Positions 33,921 through 42,665 of a DNA stretch of 64,000 bases are shown piece by piece; position 1 is the first letter of the stretch; each line of letters opens with the position of its first letter. A program made the position numbers and the translations under genes. The notes beneath the pieces are model-generated. The model searched no databases. It was not told the origin of the DNA and saw only the letters and a list, made by a program, of their open reading frames with translations. The stretch covers positions 1 through 64,000 of the forward strand of contig JAJVIC010000017.1 in assembly GCA_022072225.1 (NCBI GenBank). Direction: 5' to 3'. The stretch comes from Bacteroidia bacterium (lineage in GTDB: Bacteria; Bacteroidota; Bacteroidia; SXHM01).

Positions 33921-35579
33921 CTAATTCTTTACTAAAAGCTCTTTTGCGTTTTTAATAGCTGCTTCGGTTGGTGTTCCTGTACTCAGCATTTTTGCAATTT
34001 CCAGTATGCGTTCTTCTTTACCTAATTTTTTCAGGCGGGTAAAGGTTTTCCCTGCTTTTTCTTCTTTGTAAATCTGTAAGTGAAACTCGCCTTTTCCAGC
34101 AATTTGCGGAAGATGCGTAATGACCAACACCTGCATATTTACCGACATAGCTTTCATAATAGTTCCCATTTTACCTGCAATTTCGCCCGAAACACCGGTA
34201 TCAATTTCATCAAAAACAATTGCCGGAAGATTTTTGTGTTCGGCCAGAATAGATTTGAAAGCCAGCATCAAACGTGATAATTCACCACCCGAAGCCACTT
34301 TGTCCAGTTCTTTCAAACTCTCGCCTTTATTAGCCGAAAAATCAAACAACACATTATCCTTTCCGTAATCATCAGGCTCGGGTTTTGCAGAAATCTTAAT
34401 TTCAAGTCTGGCATTGGGAATACCCAATTTAGCAAGCAATTCACAGGTTTTCTTCTCGAGTTGGGGAGCAATTTTCTTTCTTTTTTCAGAAAGCGAAGCA
34501 GCAAAATCATTTACTTTCTTCTGACTTCGCTCCCACTCTTTTTTCAGTTCAGCAATTTTATCATCGTAAGAAGAAATGTCTTTCAGTTTTGCTTCTAACT
34601 CACTTTTCAAACTTAACAATTCTTCGGCAGTGGTAAGCCTGTGTTTGCTCAGCAAATGATTAATCACATTAATCCTGTTGCTGAGTTCTTCCATTTTTTC
34701 GGGTGAAAAAACGGTGTCGGCTTCTGCTGTTTCTAATTCCGCTGCAATGTCTTTTAATTCTATCAAAACGCTTTTAATCCGCTCTGTAAGCGATGAAAGT
34801 GAAGCATTATATTTTGCACTTTGAGCAACTAAATTTCGCACTTGTTCAAGCGATGACAATATCGTTTCATCTCCTGTTGAGAGCGCATTTACAGCAGCAG
34901 AAAGACTCTGTTTTATTTCTTCGGCATGAGTTAAAACCGACAATTCATTTTCAACACTTTCTTCCTCACCTGCTTTCAGATTTGCCTCTTCCAATTCATT
35001 GAACTGAAAAGCAAAATAGTCTTCCTCGCGTTTTGCCTGTTCTTGTTTTTGTAACAATTCTTCGTATTCTTTTTTCAGCGCACGAAAGCGATTTAACTCT
35101 TCACGGTAATCTGAAATCAGTTTTTCGTTTCCTGCCATTGCATCCAGCAAATCAACACGGAACGAATGTTCTTTCATAATCAGCGTTTCGTGTTGCGAAT
35201 GAATGTCTATGAGGCGCGAAGTAAGTTCGCGCAACAGATTCAGGATTACAGGAGTATCATTTACAAAAGCCCTGGATTTGCCTTCGGGATTTATTTCTCT
35301 GCGAATAGTGGTTTGCTTTTCGTAGTCTAATTCATTGTTGCTGAAAAAATTTTCAAGTTTGTAAGGCGACACATCAAATACCGCTTCTACAATGGATTTC
35401 TTTGTCTTATCCTGCAACACCGAGGCATCGGCACGCTGTCCCAAAACCATTGACAACGCATCCACCACAATGGATTTACCTGCACCTGTTTCACCAGTAA
35501 GAATGGTCAGGCTTTCGCTGAAGTCAACATCCAACTTATCAATAAGCGCGTAGTTACTTATGGAAAGATGTTTCAGCAT
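33921..35579 (-). CDS. recN: DNA repair protein RecN
   Basis: This 552-residue SMC-like ATPase helps repair double-strand breaks. It has the N-terminal Walker A (GETGAGKS at 29-36), a long central coiled coil (about 150-380), then ASGGELSRLMLAFK, the ABC signature, and AIVFDEIDTGVSGEIA, the Walker B. The length is normal. A four-unit heptanucleotide block lies between it and the upstream DUF4835 gene. It is the last gene of the conserved bamD-rpoZ-coaBC-DUF4835-recN cluster. Confidence 0.96.
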   Translation of the reverse strand: MLKHLSISNYALIDKLDVDFSESLTILTGETGAGKSIVVDALSMVLGQRADASVLQDKTKKSIVEAVFDVSPYKLENFFSNNELDYEKQTTIRREINPEGKSRAFVNDTPVILNLLRELTSRLIDIHSQHETLIMKEHSFRVDLLDAMAGNEKLISDYREELNRFRALKKEYEELLQKQEQAKREEDYFAFQFNELEEANLKAGEEESVENELSVLTHAEEIKQSLSAAVNALSTGDETILSSLEQVRNLVAQSAKYNASLSSLTERIKSVLIELKDIAAELETAEADTVFSPEKMEELSNRINVINHLLSKHRLTTAEELLSLKSELEAKLKDISSYDDKIAELKKEWERSQKKVNDFAASLSEKRKKIAPQLEKKTCELLAKLGIPNARLEIKISAKPEPDDYGKDNVLFDFSANKGESLKELDKVASGGELSRLMLAFKSILAEHKNLPAIVFDEIDTGVSGEIAGKMGTIMKAMSVNMQVLVITHLPQIAGKGEFHLQIYKEEKAGKTFTRLKKLGKEERILEIAKMLSTGTPTEAAIKNAKELLVKN

Positions 35580-35581
35580 AA

Positions 35582-35609
35582 TAGTCTTTTAGTCCATAGT
35601 CCCCAGTCC
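35582..35609 (-). repeat. heptanucleotide repeat between recN and the DUF4835 gene
   Basis: Units TAGTCTT, TTAGTCC, ATAGTCC and CCAGTCC follow in register. It lies three bases upstream of the recN start codon, so it would be in the leader or intergenic RNA. Confidence 0.7.
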
Positions 35610-35618
35610 ATAGAAAAA

Positions 35619-36521
35619 CTACTGCGAACTTGCCGTTAGTATTTTCTTGTATTTATTGGCGTTGCCCGGGTCTACCTCCGTAAGCACGGCAACTGCTTTT
35701 GCCTTAACATCAGGAAATGCACTGGAATAAACATTAACCAGTTCATCGGCTTTTGAATTAAACCAAAGACGCAGCAGATAGGCGTTTTGCTGGTCCTGAC
35801 GCACTTTTTTGATATTATCCAGGCATTCGGTAATAGCTCGCCTGCCACTTTCCATATCGGCAGTCATAACATCCATTCCCAGACGATGGTATTTATAATA
35901 AGTATCGCGCATGAGTTTGAAGCGCGGGTTCAGGAAATTTTCAATCAACCAGTAGCGATTGTTAGTACTTTCAAATTGTTTCCATCCCGATTCCACAGCC
36001 CCCTGTGCGTTGTTTACAATGGCAAGCGCTTTTTGAAAATACACTTCACCGCCATTGGGCGAAAACGTTTCGTAATCAACTGCAATAATCATATAGGAAT
36101 AGAAGGCGAGCACCGAGGTAAGATTAGCAAGCATGGTAGCTTCAGAAAACTGCAATGGCTGAAACTCAATGTACTTAAATGTAAAGTCCTGATCATTGAT
36201 ATTGAGCAGTGTTGTGTTGTAAGAAGTTTTATAGACCGGTCTGCGGCTTTGTACCTGTATGGTTGCTTTAAACTCGTCAGCCGAAACGCGCTCGGTTATG
36301 TTGATAAACATACTGCACTCAATGCGCTCGGTAAGTTGATACTGATCATTGGTCCATTTGGTAGTATTCACAAACTCATAAATGGCTTTCTGAAGCGTTT
36401 CAAAAATTCTGCGGTCGCTTTGCTGAACCTGATTAGAAACTACCTGCACCTGACAATTGAGTTCCTGCCCCGAAACAGACAGGCAACCAAGAGAAAAAAT
36501 AACAAAAAGCAGTTTACGCAT
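35619..36521 (-). CDS. DUF4835 family envelope protein
   Basis: This 300-residue protein has a signal peptide (1-18, ending SVSGQ) and the family landmarks LNCQVQVVSNQVQQSDRRIFE at the start of the mature chain and GRRAITECLDNIKKV in the C-terminal part. The family is Bacteroidota-specific, of unknown function and usually found, as here, between coaBC and recN. Its start overlaps the coaBC stop by eight bases, so translation is probably coupled. It is expected in the periplasm or outer membrane. Confidence 0.9.
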   Translation of the reverse strand: MRKLLFVIFSLGCLSVSGQELNCQVQVVSNQVQQSDRRIFETLQKAIYEFVNTTKWTNDQYQLTERIECSMFINITERVSADEFKATIQVQSRRPVYKTSYNTTLLNINDQDFTFKYIEFQPLQFSEATMLANLTSVLAFYSYMIIAVDYETFSPNGGEVYFQKALAIVNNAQGAVESGWKQFESTNNRYWLIENFLNPRFKLMRDTYYKYHRLGMDVMTADMESGRRAITECLDNIKKVRQDQQNAYLLRLWFNSKADELVNVYSSAFPDVKAKAVAVLTEVDPGNANKYKKILTASSQ

Positions 36522-37719
36522 TTTTTAGTTTTTTTATCAGATGGGCAATAATATCCTTTGCAACCTCATCTTTATTTTTCAACTCAAAATTATGGATTTT
36601 ATTGTTGCGGTCAATAATTGATATTTTGTTTGTGTTGTGACGGAAGCCTGCATTTTTATTTCGCAATGAGTTGAGCACAATAAAATCAAGGTTTTTGGTT
36701 TTCACTTTCTTTTTAGCGTTTTCAATTTCATTGTTGGTTTCTAATGCAAAACCTATGAGCGTTTGTTTTTTTGTTTTCAGTTTGCCGAGTGATGCAAGTG
36801 TGTCGGGTGTTGGCTCTAACTGTATAGTAAGCGAGGCATCCTGCTTTTTTATTTTAGTTGCCGAAATTTTTGCAGGACGGTAATCTGCCACTGCTGCACT
36901 CATGATGGCTATATCGTGCGTTTTGAAAAGGCGGTTGCAGGTGTTATACATTTCCTGTGCCGATTCAATGTGCAATATTTTAATAGCGGAATTAGCGGGC
37001 AACACGGAAGAAGGGCCTAAAACCAAAGTAACCTGTGCTCCTTCTTTTGCAGCTTCTTCTGCCAAGGCAACGCCCATTTTGCCGGATGAATGATTGCCGA
37101 TAAAGCGCACAGGGTCTATAGCTTCGTAAGTTGGACCGGCACTAATCAGAACTTTTTTGCCGGAGAGATTTTTTTTTCTGCCGAAGAAATCTTCAACAAA
37201 TTTGAGAATCTGTTCGGGTTCAGCTAAACGGCCTTCACCATGCAGACCGCTGGCAAGCTCACCTCTTGCTGATGGAATAAGTATATTACCGAACAATTTA
37301 AGTGATTCTATATTTTTCTGTGTGGCAGGATGTTTCAGCATGTCTAAATCCATTGCGGGGGCAAACATTACCGGGCAACGGGCCGAGAGGTAAACCGCCA
37401 GCAACAGATTATCGCAAAATCCGCTTGCCATTTTTGCAAGAGTATTAGCTGTTGCGGGAGCAATAAGAATTAAATCTGCATTTAACGCCAACTGCACATG
37501 GTTGGTCCACTCGCCATTTTTACCGGATGCAAACTCGCTGAAAACAGGATTTTTAGAAAGGGTGGAAAGGGTTAAAGGAGTAATAAATTCTTTTGCTCCG
37601 GGTGTCATTACTACCTGCACTTCAGCGCCTGCTTTCACAAGCAGTCGCGTGAGAAAAGCTGCTTTGTAAGCGGCAATTCCGGAGCAAACACCGAGTAAGA
37701 TTCTTTTTCCTTTTAACAT
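36514..37719 (-). CDS. coaBC: bifunctional phosphopantothenoylcysteine decarboxylase / phosphopantothenate-cysteine ligase
   Basis: This 401-residue enzyme makes 4'-phosphopantetheine for coenzyme A. The ATG at 37719 is used because the frame upstream is only the translated heptamer repeat. The flavin-binding CoaC half (LLGVCSGIAAYKAAFL, then PAMDLDML) covers about residues 1-185, and the CoaB half (VLISAGPTYEAIDPVRFIGN, GKMGVALAEEA) follows. Normal length. It lies between rpoZ and the DUF4835 gene in a conserved cluster. Confidence 0.96.
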   Translation of the reverse strand: MLKGKRILLGVCSGIAAYKAAFLTRLLVKAGAEVQVVMTPGAKEFITPLTLSTLSKNPVFSEFASGKNGEWTNHVQLALNADLILIAPATANTLAKMASGFCDNLLLAVYLSARCPVMFAPAMDLDMLKHPATQKNIESLKLFGNILIPSARGELASGLHGEGRLAEPEQILKFVEDFFGRKKNLSGKKVLISAGPTYEAIDPVRFIGNHSSGKMGVALAEEAAKEGAQVTLVLGPSSVLPANSAIKILHIESAQEMYNTCNRLFKTHDIAIMSAAVADYRPAKISATKIKKQDASLTIQLEPTPDTLASLGKLKTKKQTLIGFALETNNEIENAKKKVKTKNLDFIVLNSLRNKNAGFRHNTNKISIIDRNNKIHNFELKNKDEVAKDIIAHLIKKLKNA

Positions 37720-37730
37720 TTTTAAAAAAT

Positions 37731-37799
37731 GCGAATTGCGGATTTTAGATTGCGAATTGACGTGCAATCCGAAATCTAAAATCCGCAATCCGAAATTCC
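37731..37799. repeat. inverted heptanucleotide repeat upstream of coaBC
   Basis: Two mirrored series face each other: GAATTGC, GGATTTT, AGATTGC, GAATTGA on the left and CAATCCG, AAATCTA, AAATCCG, CAATCCG on the right. They can form a hairpin between rpoZ and coaBC and may act as a transcript processing or termination signal. Confidence 0.75.
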
Positions 37800-37803
37800 G
37801 ACA

Positions 37804-38136
37804 CTATTTACCTTCTGCTTCTTTTGCAGGGTTGCGGTAATATACTTCTCCGTCAAGAAATTCCTGAATGGCTACCAGATGTGGCTTTGGCTGACGCTCG
37901 TAATGTTTAGAAATTTCGATCTGTTCGCGGTTTTCAAATATTTCTTCGAGGTTGTCGGTATGGCTTGCAAATTCAGCAAGTTTTCCGTTCAGCTCTTCTT
38001 TCAGTTCGGCACTCAACTGGTTTGCACGTTTGGCAATGATGGCAACGCTTTCGTACACGTTGTTTGTTTCTTTGTCGAACTGTGTGATGTCGCGGGTGAT
38101 GGTGGTAACTGATGCTTTTGGTTTTTTAGCTTCCAT
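37804..38136 (-). CDS. rpoZ: RNA polymerase omega subunit (Rpb6-like)
   Basis: This 110-residue protein has the Rpb6/omega core VYESVAIIAKRANQLSAELKEELNGKL. The Bacteroidota form is often labelled as a hypothetical protein or DNA-directed RNA polymerase omega/Rpb6. It stabilises the core enzyme. It follows bamD by six bases and precedes coaBC, the expected order. There is no sign of degradation. Confidence 0.85.
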   Translation of the reverse strand: MEAKKPKASVTTITRDITQFDKETNNVYESVAIIAKRANQLSAELKEELNGKLAEFASHTDNLEEIFENREQIEISKHYERQPKPHLVAIQEFLDGEVYYRNPAKEAEGK

Positions 38137-38142
38137 GATTGA

Positions 38143-38958
38143 TTATATTGATTGTGAATTAGTTTTTTTTTTTAGCTCTTTTTGGGTGTTGGTGTAAATT
38201 TCTTCGGCTTCTTTGAGGTATTGACTTTGGGGATAGGTATCAATAAATTTGAGGTAGGCTTCTGAAGTATTTTTAAGGCGTTCTTCTTTTTTACTTTCAA
38301 TGCTGTTTACGGCAAGCAGGTAGTTTGCTTTTACAATCATAAAATTCAGTTCTTCGCGTTGAGCAATATCGGGAAATTCTTTGAGGGTATTTTTAAATCC
38401 TACAATGGCTGCTCGGTAGTCTTCGGTTTTGAAGTAGAGCATGGCGGCCTTGTAGCTTTTTTCTTCAAGTTTTCCGCGCAGCGCGTCAATGAGTATGTTG
38501 CAGCGGTCGAGGCTGTCGCTTTGCGGATATTTGTTGATAAAGAGCTGAAGTTCGTCAATGGCTTTTAAGGTATTGGTAGGGTCGAGACTGGCTTCGGGTG
38601 AATCGAGGTAATAGCAGTAGGCATTCATAAAGCTGCATTCCTGGGCACGGGTACTATTGGGGAAGGTTTTTGCAAAGTTATTGAAGTGGTAGCTAGCCAG
38701 TATGTAATCGCCCAAATGGTAGTTGGTGTAGGCGTAGTAGTAATAGATGTCTTCTGCTTTGGAGGTTCCTTTGTAGAGGGTTAATAATTCCTCAAATAAT
38801 GGGAAGGCTTTGTTGTATTCCTTTTTCTGGTAATACTCAACGGCCATGCGGTATTTAAGATCAAAATCAGTGCTTTTGAGCAGCTTGTTATATTTGCACG
38901 AAAATGCAAAAGATACGAGCAGCAGAAACACAGTAATTTTAAAGCCGTTTTTTAACAT
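38143..38958 (-). CDS. bamD: outer membrane assembly lipoprotein BamD
   Basis: This 271-residue lipoprotein of the BAM complex helps insert outer-membrane barrels. The ATG at 38958 is preferred over a TTG three codons upstream that overlaps the promoter box. The signal ends in the lipobox SFAFSC; tetratricopeptide repeats follow (e.g. AVEYYQKKEYNKAFPLFEEL, then AYTNYHLGDYILASYHFNNF). Its -7 promoter box lies only six bases upstream. It is the first gene of the cluster with rpoZ, coaBC, DUF4835 and recN. Confidence 0.93.
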   Translation of the reverse strand: MLKNGFKITVFLLLVSFAFSCKYNKLLKSTDFDLKYRMAVEYYQKKEYNKAFPLFEELLTLYKGTSKAEDIYYYYAYTNYHLGDYILASYHFNNFAKTFPNSTRAQECSFMNAYCYYLDSPEASLDPTNTLKAIDELQLFINKYPQSDSLDRCNILIDALRGKLEEKSYKAAMLYFKTEDYRAAIVGFKNTLKEFPDIAQREELNFMIVKANYLLAVNSIESKKEERLKNTSEAYLKFIDTYPQSQYLKEAEEIYTNTQKELKKKTNSQSI

Positions 38959-38964
38959 GGGGCG

Positions 38965-38972
38965 CAAAGATA
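38965..38972 (-). promoter_or_regulatory. -7 element of the bamD operon
   Basis: TATCTTTG on the minus strand fits TAnnTTTG and ends six bases before the ATG at 38958, predicting a leader of only a few bases. The -33 box is not obvious. Confidence 0.5.
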
Positions 38973-39005
38973 CAATTATTTATTACTTAGAAGGTTGGGA
39001 AAAGC

Positions 39006-40187
39006 CTACTTCAACCCCTTCTCAATCTCTGCTATCACATCCTCATAAGCCTTCAGGTCTTCACCGGCAGCTTTGGCTAATTCAAGTGCCTTTTTCTCGG
39101 TTGCAAGAGCCAGTTCTGCTTTTCCGTTCTTAAAAAGCAGGTTGGCATAGGTATCCAAGTTGTAAGAACCTTCTTTCAGTTCCACTGATTTTTTGGCCCA
39201 CAGTTCGGCTTCGGATAGTTTTTTGGGGTCGTCAATTTTTTCAAAGGCAGTCCAACCCAAACCGTTTAAAAAATTGGCATCCGATGATTTATCCGCCAGC
39301 ATTTTAGCGGCAATAAACCAGGTGTTCCAGTCACCCTGCGATTGAGCAAATTTAAGGGTAAGGTTGCCGTTCAATTCATCAGCACGGCTGATTCCCGAGT
39401 TAATAACCTCCTGCTGAAAGGCTTTCAGTTTTCCGGCTGCATCTTCTTTGGAGCGCAAAAGCGTGTTGCCATGTTGCAGATAGGTATCATATACCTTTTG
39501 GCTTACGCTGTCGGCTGTATATTTTACTTCAAAAGCCTTGCGGTTTTTAACCAGATAAACGAAGGGCGCTGAACTGACATCGGCAATATGGTGATAGAGC
39601 AGTTTCCAGTTTTCAGGCTCAATAATCTTTTCCTCGTCTATACTTGCAAAATAGTCAGTTGCTACCGATGAGGTAGGCAAGCAGGTGTTACTCATTACAT
39701 CTAAATAAGAAGTTAAAAACGCTGGATTGCGCTCACCGGCATCGTATTTATTCTGGTAGTAAGAAAATGCTTTTTCGGGAGTATAAGCCGTTTTGCCCAG
39801 TTCAATAAAAGCAGCCGCTTCCATAGAGCCTGCTGCCCGGTGAACTAATTTACCATCACCATCAACGTACACCAGATTAGGGTAGCACGAAACCTTATAT
39901 TCTTTGGCGATATCAATACCCTCACCTTTTTCCATGTCAATTTTGGCATTGATGAAATTGGCGTTGTAATAATCAGCAACCGCTTTATCAGTAAAAATAT
40001 TTTTTGCCATCCATTTGCAGGGGCCGCACCAGGTGGTAAAGGCATCCATAAAAATGAGTTTATTTTCTTTTTTGGCTTTGGCTTTTATCTCGGCCCATGT
40101 TCCGGTTTCAAAGGCAATTTCCTGCGCAGTGGAAGTGAGAGCAAAAGAAAGTGAGAACGTGAGAAGGAGAAAGATTACTTTGTTCAT
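39006..40187 (-). CDS. secreted thioredoxin-like protein
   Basis: This 393-residue protein has a signal peptide (1-21, ending TSTAQ) and an N-terminal thioredoxin fold with the redox motif CGPC at residues 54-57 (TTWCGPCKWMAKNIF) and the cis-Pro region SCYPNLVYVDG. The C-terminal 250 residues are helical and may include TPR-like repeats near the end (AELWAKKSVELKEG, YDLDTYANLLF-like pattern). It would act in the periplasm on thiols; the substrate is unknown. It lies upstream of bamD in the same direction but has its own leader region. Confidence 0.87.
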   Translation of the reverse strand: MNKVIFLLLTFSLSFALTSTAQEIAFETGTWAEIKAKAKKENKLIFMDAFTTWCGPCKWMAKNIFTDKAVADYYNANFINAKIDMEKGEGIDIAKEYKVSCYPNLVYVDGDGKLVHRAAGSMEAAAFIELGKTAYTPEKAFSYYQNKYDAGERNPAFLTSYLDVMSNTCLPTSSVATDYFASIDEEKIIEPENWKLLYHHIADVSSAPFVYLVKNRKAFEVKYTADSVSQKVYDTYLQHGNTLLRSKEDAAGKLKAFQQEVINSGISRADELNGNLTLKFAQSQGDWNTWFIAAKMLADKSSDANFLNGLGWTAFEKIDDPKKLSEAELWAKKSVELKEGSYNLDTYANLLFKNGKAELALATEKKALELAKAAGEDLKAYEDVIAEIEKGLK

Positions 40188-40230
40188 ATTTTTTTGAATT
40201 TGGATTGCGAAGGTAGTAATTTGTTGATTT

Positions 40231-40309
40231 GGTTATCAGTAATCGGTTATCGGTGGTATGGTTCGGCTGCTTTACTGAATACCGATTACGGCTGTTCTAC
40301 TGATTACTC
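40231..40309. repeat. heptanucleotide repeat pair downstream of the 2H phosphoesterase gene
   Basis: GGTTATC, AGTAATC, GGTTATC, GGTGGTA lie on the left, and CTGAATA, CCGATTA, CGGCTGT, TCTACTG on the right, the two parts being roughly mirror images. The right part supplies the last codons and the stop codon of the gene at 40297-40860. Confidence 0.65.
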
Positions 40310-40860
40310 AAAGAAAACCTGCTCAGCACCTGCCATTGCCGGTAATCGTGTTTCAGCAGGTAAGCAGCATCGGCTTTAAAAACACCTTTAAAAGGTTTGT
40401 CTTTATAAACCGCCCACGCCTTTCTGAAATTATCGGTACTCAGGTCGCGGTAGGCCAGCGTAACGTGGGGATGAAATGAGTAAGGTGTTTCACGGGATGA
40501 GAATTTCAGTTCGGTTTGCAGAAAATACATCAAGGCCTTATGCAGATGAAAGAGTTGATCGTTCTTTACCACATCGGCAAAAATCACTTTGTTGGTTGCA
40601 TTGTCAAAACAGTTAAATCCGTTAAGTTCAATTTCAAAAGCAGCATACTTTTCAAAAAACTCCTGCAGGCGCAGGTGCATTTCCACTTCCGCATCAGGAC
40701 TGCGTTTAAACGGACTTTGCATCGTAATATGCGGCATTGTTTTCAGTGCTGCCGATGAACCGTAGTTGCGCGCAAAATCATATTTTAATTCTGTTAAACG
40801 CTCTGCCAGTTGCTTATGCGGCAAGAGGGCAATAAAGTAAAGCGATTGGATGAGAGACAT
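40297..40860 (-). CDS. 2H phosphoesterase (2'-5' RNA ligase family)
   Basis: This 187-residue protein has the two HxT/S motifs of the 2H superfamily: HITM at residues 44-47 and HVTL near residue 130 (HPHVTLAYRDL). Members include the 2'-5' RNA ligase and cyclic nucleotide phosphodiesterases. A likely role is in hydrolysing cyclic phosphate ends. The C-terminal few residues and the stop codon are encoded by a heptamer repeat, so the end may be variable. Confidence 0.87.
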   Translation of the reverse strand: MSLIQSLYFIALLPHKQLAERLTELKYDFARNYGSSAALKTMPHITMQSPFKRSPDAEVEMHLRLQEFFEKYAAFEIELNGFNCFDNATNKVIFADVVKNDQLFHLHKALMYFLQTELKFSSRETPYSFHPHVTLAYRDLSTDNFRKAWAVYKDKPFKGVFKADAAYLLKHDYRQWQVLSRFSLSNQ

Positions 40861-40865
40861 ATTAT

Positions 40866-40926
40866 TTGTGATTGAGTGAATTAGCGAATTAGTGATTTCA
40901 ATCGCTAATTCACCAAATCACTAAAT
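40866..40926. repeat. inverted octanucleotide repeat
   Basis: Eight-base units GTGAATTA and GCGAATTA face AATCGCTA, ATTCACCA and AATCACTA. The block separates DoxX from the 2H phosphoesterase gene and can form a hairpin. Confidence 0.55.
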
Positions 40927-41280
40927 CTATTTCGTTTCACGATAAACCAGCCAGATAAATAAAAACTGAAACGGCAACCTTATGTATGCAATGATTGGTA
41001 AGACAGCAATGGACTTTCCGGCTTCCATAGCCATGTAAATATTGGCAGGATAAAGGGCAATCAGGAGAATAATCAATCCCCTGGCAGCAATAATTTTTGT
41101 TTGAGGAATAAAGAGCATGACACCCAACAAAATTTCAGTAACACCGCTTGCATAATTCAGCAATTCATGGGCGGGAAGCACGGGCGGCATCATCCGCAAA
41201 TAAAATGCGGGATTGATAAAATGGTTTATACCGGCAAGGATAAACGCAACTCCTATAAGATAGGTACTGATATTTTTCAT
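40927..41280 (-). CDS. DoxX family membrane protein
   Basis: This 117-residue protein has four hydrophobic segments (about 5-20, 45-62, 67-87 and 92-113) and the pattern YLIGVAFILAGINHFINPAFYLRMMP, then LLNYASGVTEILLGVMLFIP, matching small DoxX / YphA proteins. Its function is uncertain; members are linked to redox or membrane homeostasis. It is divergent from the metallophosphoesterase gene at 41349. Confidence 0.85.
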   Translation of the reverse strand: MKNISTYLIGVAFILAGINHFINPAFYLRMMPPVLPAHELLNYASGVTEILLGVMLFIPQTKIIAARGLIILLIALYPANIYMAMEAGKSIAVLPIIAYIRLPFQFLFIWLVYRETK

Positions 41281-41321
41281 GCGCTAAAGGTAGATATTGC
41301 AAATCAATGAAAACGAAAGGC

Positions 41322-41329
41322 TAAGTTTG
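41322..41329 (+). promoter_or_regulatory. -7 element of the metallophosphoesterase gene
   Basis: TAAGTTTG fits TAnnTTTG, ends 19 bases before the ATG at 41349, and has TTG 22 bases upstream (41297-41299). Confidence 0.5.
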
Positions 41330-41348
41330 CAACCTTAATTTATAACGA

Positions 41349-42443
41349 ATGAAACACCTGTACTCTCTGCAGCTTACTGCCTGCTGCCTGCTGCTTGCTG
41401 CCAACTGCTACTCGCAGTCTCCCGACTTTTCCGTTTACCTTATTGGCGATGCCGGAAACGATACTGTTACCAACAAAACAATGACCTTGCTGCAAAACGA
41501 TGCGCTCACCAAACCCAACAGTGCAATCCTTTTTCTGGGCGACAATATTTATCCGCAGGGATTGGAAACATTAAGTAAATCAGAAAAGAAACGCAGGCTG
41601 TCTGAAAAAAGACTGTTATCGCAGGTAGAACCACTTAAAACTTACAAAGGACAAGTATATTTTGTACCCGGCAATCACGACTGGAAACAGGGAAAATGGC
41701 AAGGACTGAAATACATAAAAGAAGAAGCGCGTTACGTTGAGGCATATTTCAAAAACACAGAAGTAAGTAACCGCAACGAACATACTTTTATTCCGCAAAA
41801 CGGATTGCCGGGACCTTACTCGGTAATGCTTACAGAAAAAATCCGCCTCATTGCCATTGACACGCAATGGTGGCTGCAAAGCCAGTTTTTTCACAAAACA
41901 CCCAAGCCCGATGGCCTGAACAGAAAACAAACCACCGCAAATTTTTACCGCGAATTAGATAGCCTGCTGAACGCAGCAAAAATCAACAACGAGAAAGTGG
42001 TTATTGCCGCGCACCATCCAATGTTTACCAATGGGCATCACAGCAGCAGATTAGAGCCGTTACGCTCACTTGTAAACTATATGCCCTTGCAATTCTTTGG
42101 TCTTATTGGATTAAACCGAATGTTGGTTCAGGATATTCCGCAACCTCGCTATTACAAAATGTGCAAAAAACTCTTGGCCACATTCAACAAGTACGAACAC
42201 CTGATTGTAGTTGCCGGACATGAGCATACCCTTCAATATTTTGAAGACGGAAACAACACACACATTGTAAGCGGCTCGGGCAGCAAACGCTCGCACATAA
42301 ACAAAAACCGCTACAAAGCCAATTTTATGAACGACACAGAAAACGGATTTTTCCGTCTTGATTTTTATGGCGATGGAAGTGTAAAAGCAAACATCTTTGG
42401 CTCAACCACTGGCGGAATTATTCACGAACAAAAAGTGAAGTAG
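41349..42443 (+). CDS. secreted calcineurin-like metallophosphoesterase
   Basis: This 364-residue protein has a signal peptide (1-22; LTACCLLLAANCYSQ) encoded largely by a heptamer repeat. The dinuclear metal site is complete: YLIGDAGND, then LGDNIYP, VPGNHDWKQ, AAHHPMFTNGHH and VAGHEHTLQYF. Such enzymes hydrolyse phosphomonoesters or diesters in the periplasm or at the surface. No T9SS tail is seen. It is free-standing, with its own promoter box. Confidence 0.92.
   Translation: MKHLYSLQLTACCLLLAANCYSQSPDFSVYLIGDAGNDTVTNKTMTLLQNDALTKPNSAILFLGDNIYPQGLETLSKSEKKRRLSEKRLLSQVEPLKTYKGQVYFVPGNHDWKQGKWQGLKYIKEEARYVEAYFKNTEVSNRNEHTFIPQNGLPGPYSVMLTEKIRLIAIDTQWWLQSQFFHKTPKPDGLNRKQTTANFYRELDSLLNAAKINNEKVVIAAHHPMFTNGHHSSRLEPLRSLVNYMPLQFFGLIGLNRMLVQDIPQPRYYKMCKKLLATFNKYEHLIVVAGHEHTLQYFEDGNNTHIVSGSGSKRSHINKNRYKANFMNDTENGFFRLDFYGDGSVKANIFGSTTGGIIHEQKVK
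41373..41407 (+). repeat. heptanucleotide repeat in the metallophosphoesterase signal sequence
   Basis: Units CTTACTG, CCTGCTG, CCTGCTG, CTTGCTG and CCAACTG encode the hydrophobic core of the signal peptide. Related units occur on the other strand at 52075-52109. Confidence 0.75.
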
Positions 42444-42484
42444 AGTAAGCCACTAATTACACATATTTGAACCAATTAAATTTG

Positions 42485-42612
42485 AGCCATTTCATGAAAT
42501 TAGTGATTATCAAATTAAATTAGTGTTACCTAATCTGTGATAATCTGCGTAATCTGTGGTGAAAAAACAGTTAATAACTCAGCCAATTTCTGTTGAAAAA
42601 TTTCTGTTGAAA
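42485..42612. repeat. dispersed and tandem repeats upstream of the T9SS protein gene
   Basis: This holds AT-rich words repeated as AATCTGTGAT, AATCTGCGT, AATCTGTGG, then an exact tandem duplication of the 14 bases AATTTCTGTTGAAA at 42585-42598 and 42599-42612. Fourteen is twice the seven-base period seen in the other repeats. Confidence 0.6.
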
Positions 42613-42615
42613 TAC

Positions 42616-42644
42616 TTGACTTTGAAGTATTTTTCGTAACTTTC
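42616..42644 (+). promoter_or_regulatory. possible promoter of the T9SS protein gene
   Basis: TTG at 42616-42618 and TAACTTTC at 42637-42644 (one mismatch to TAnnTTTG) are 18 bases apart. The ATG follows at 42666. Confidence 0.35.
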
Positions 42645-42665
42645 CGCATCATAAATCATGTGCCT

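Noticed and set aside
35787-36551. Plus-strand frame of 254 codons opposite the DUF4835 gene
   Set aside because: Antisense to a conserved family gene; no recognisable motif or promoter.
37720-37788. N-terminal extension of CoaBC
   Set aside because: The 23 extra codons are only the translated inverted heptamer repeat; the family starts at the ATG at 37719.
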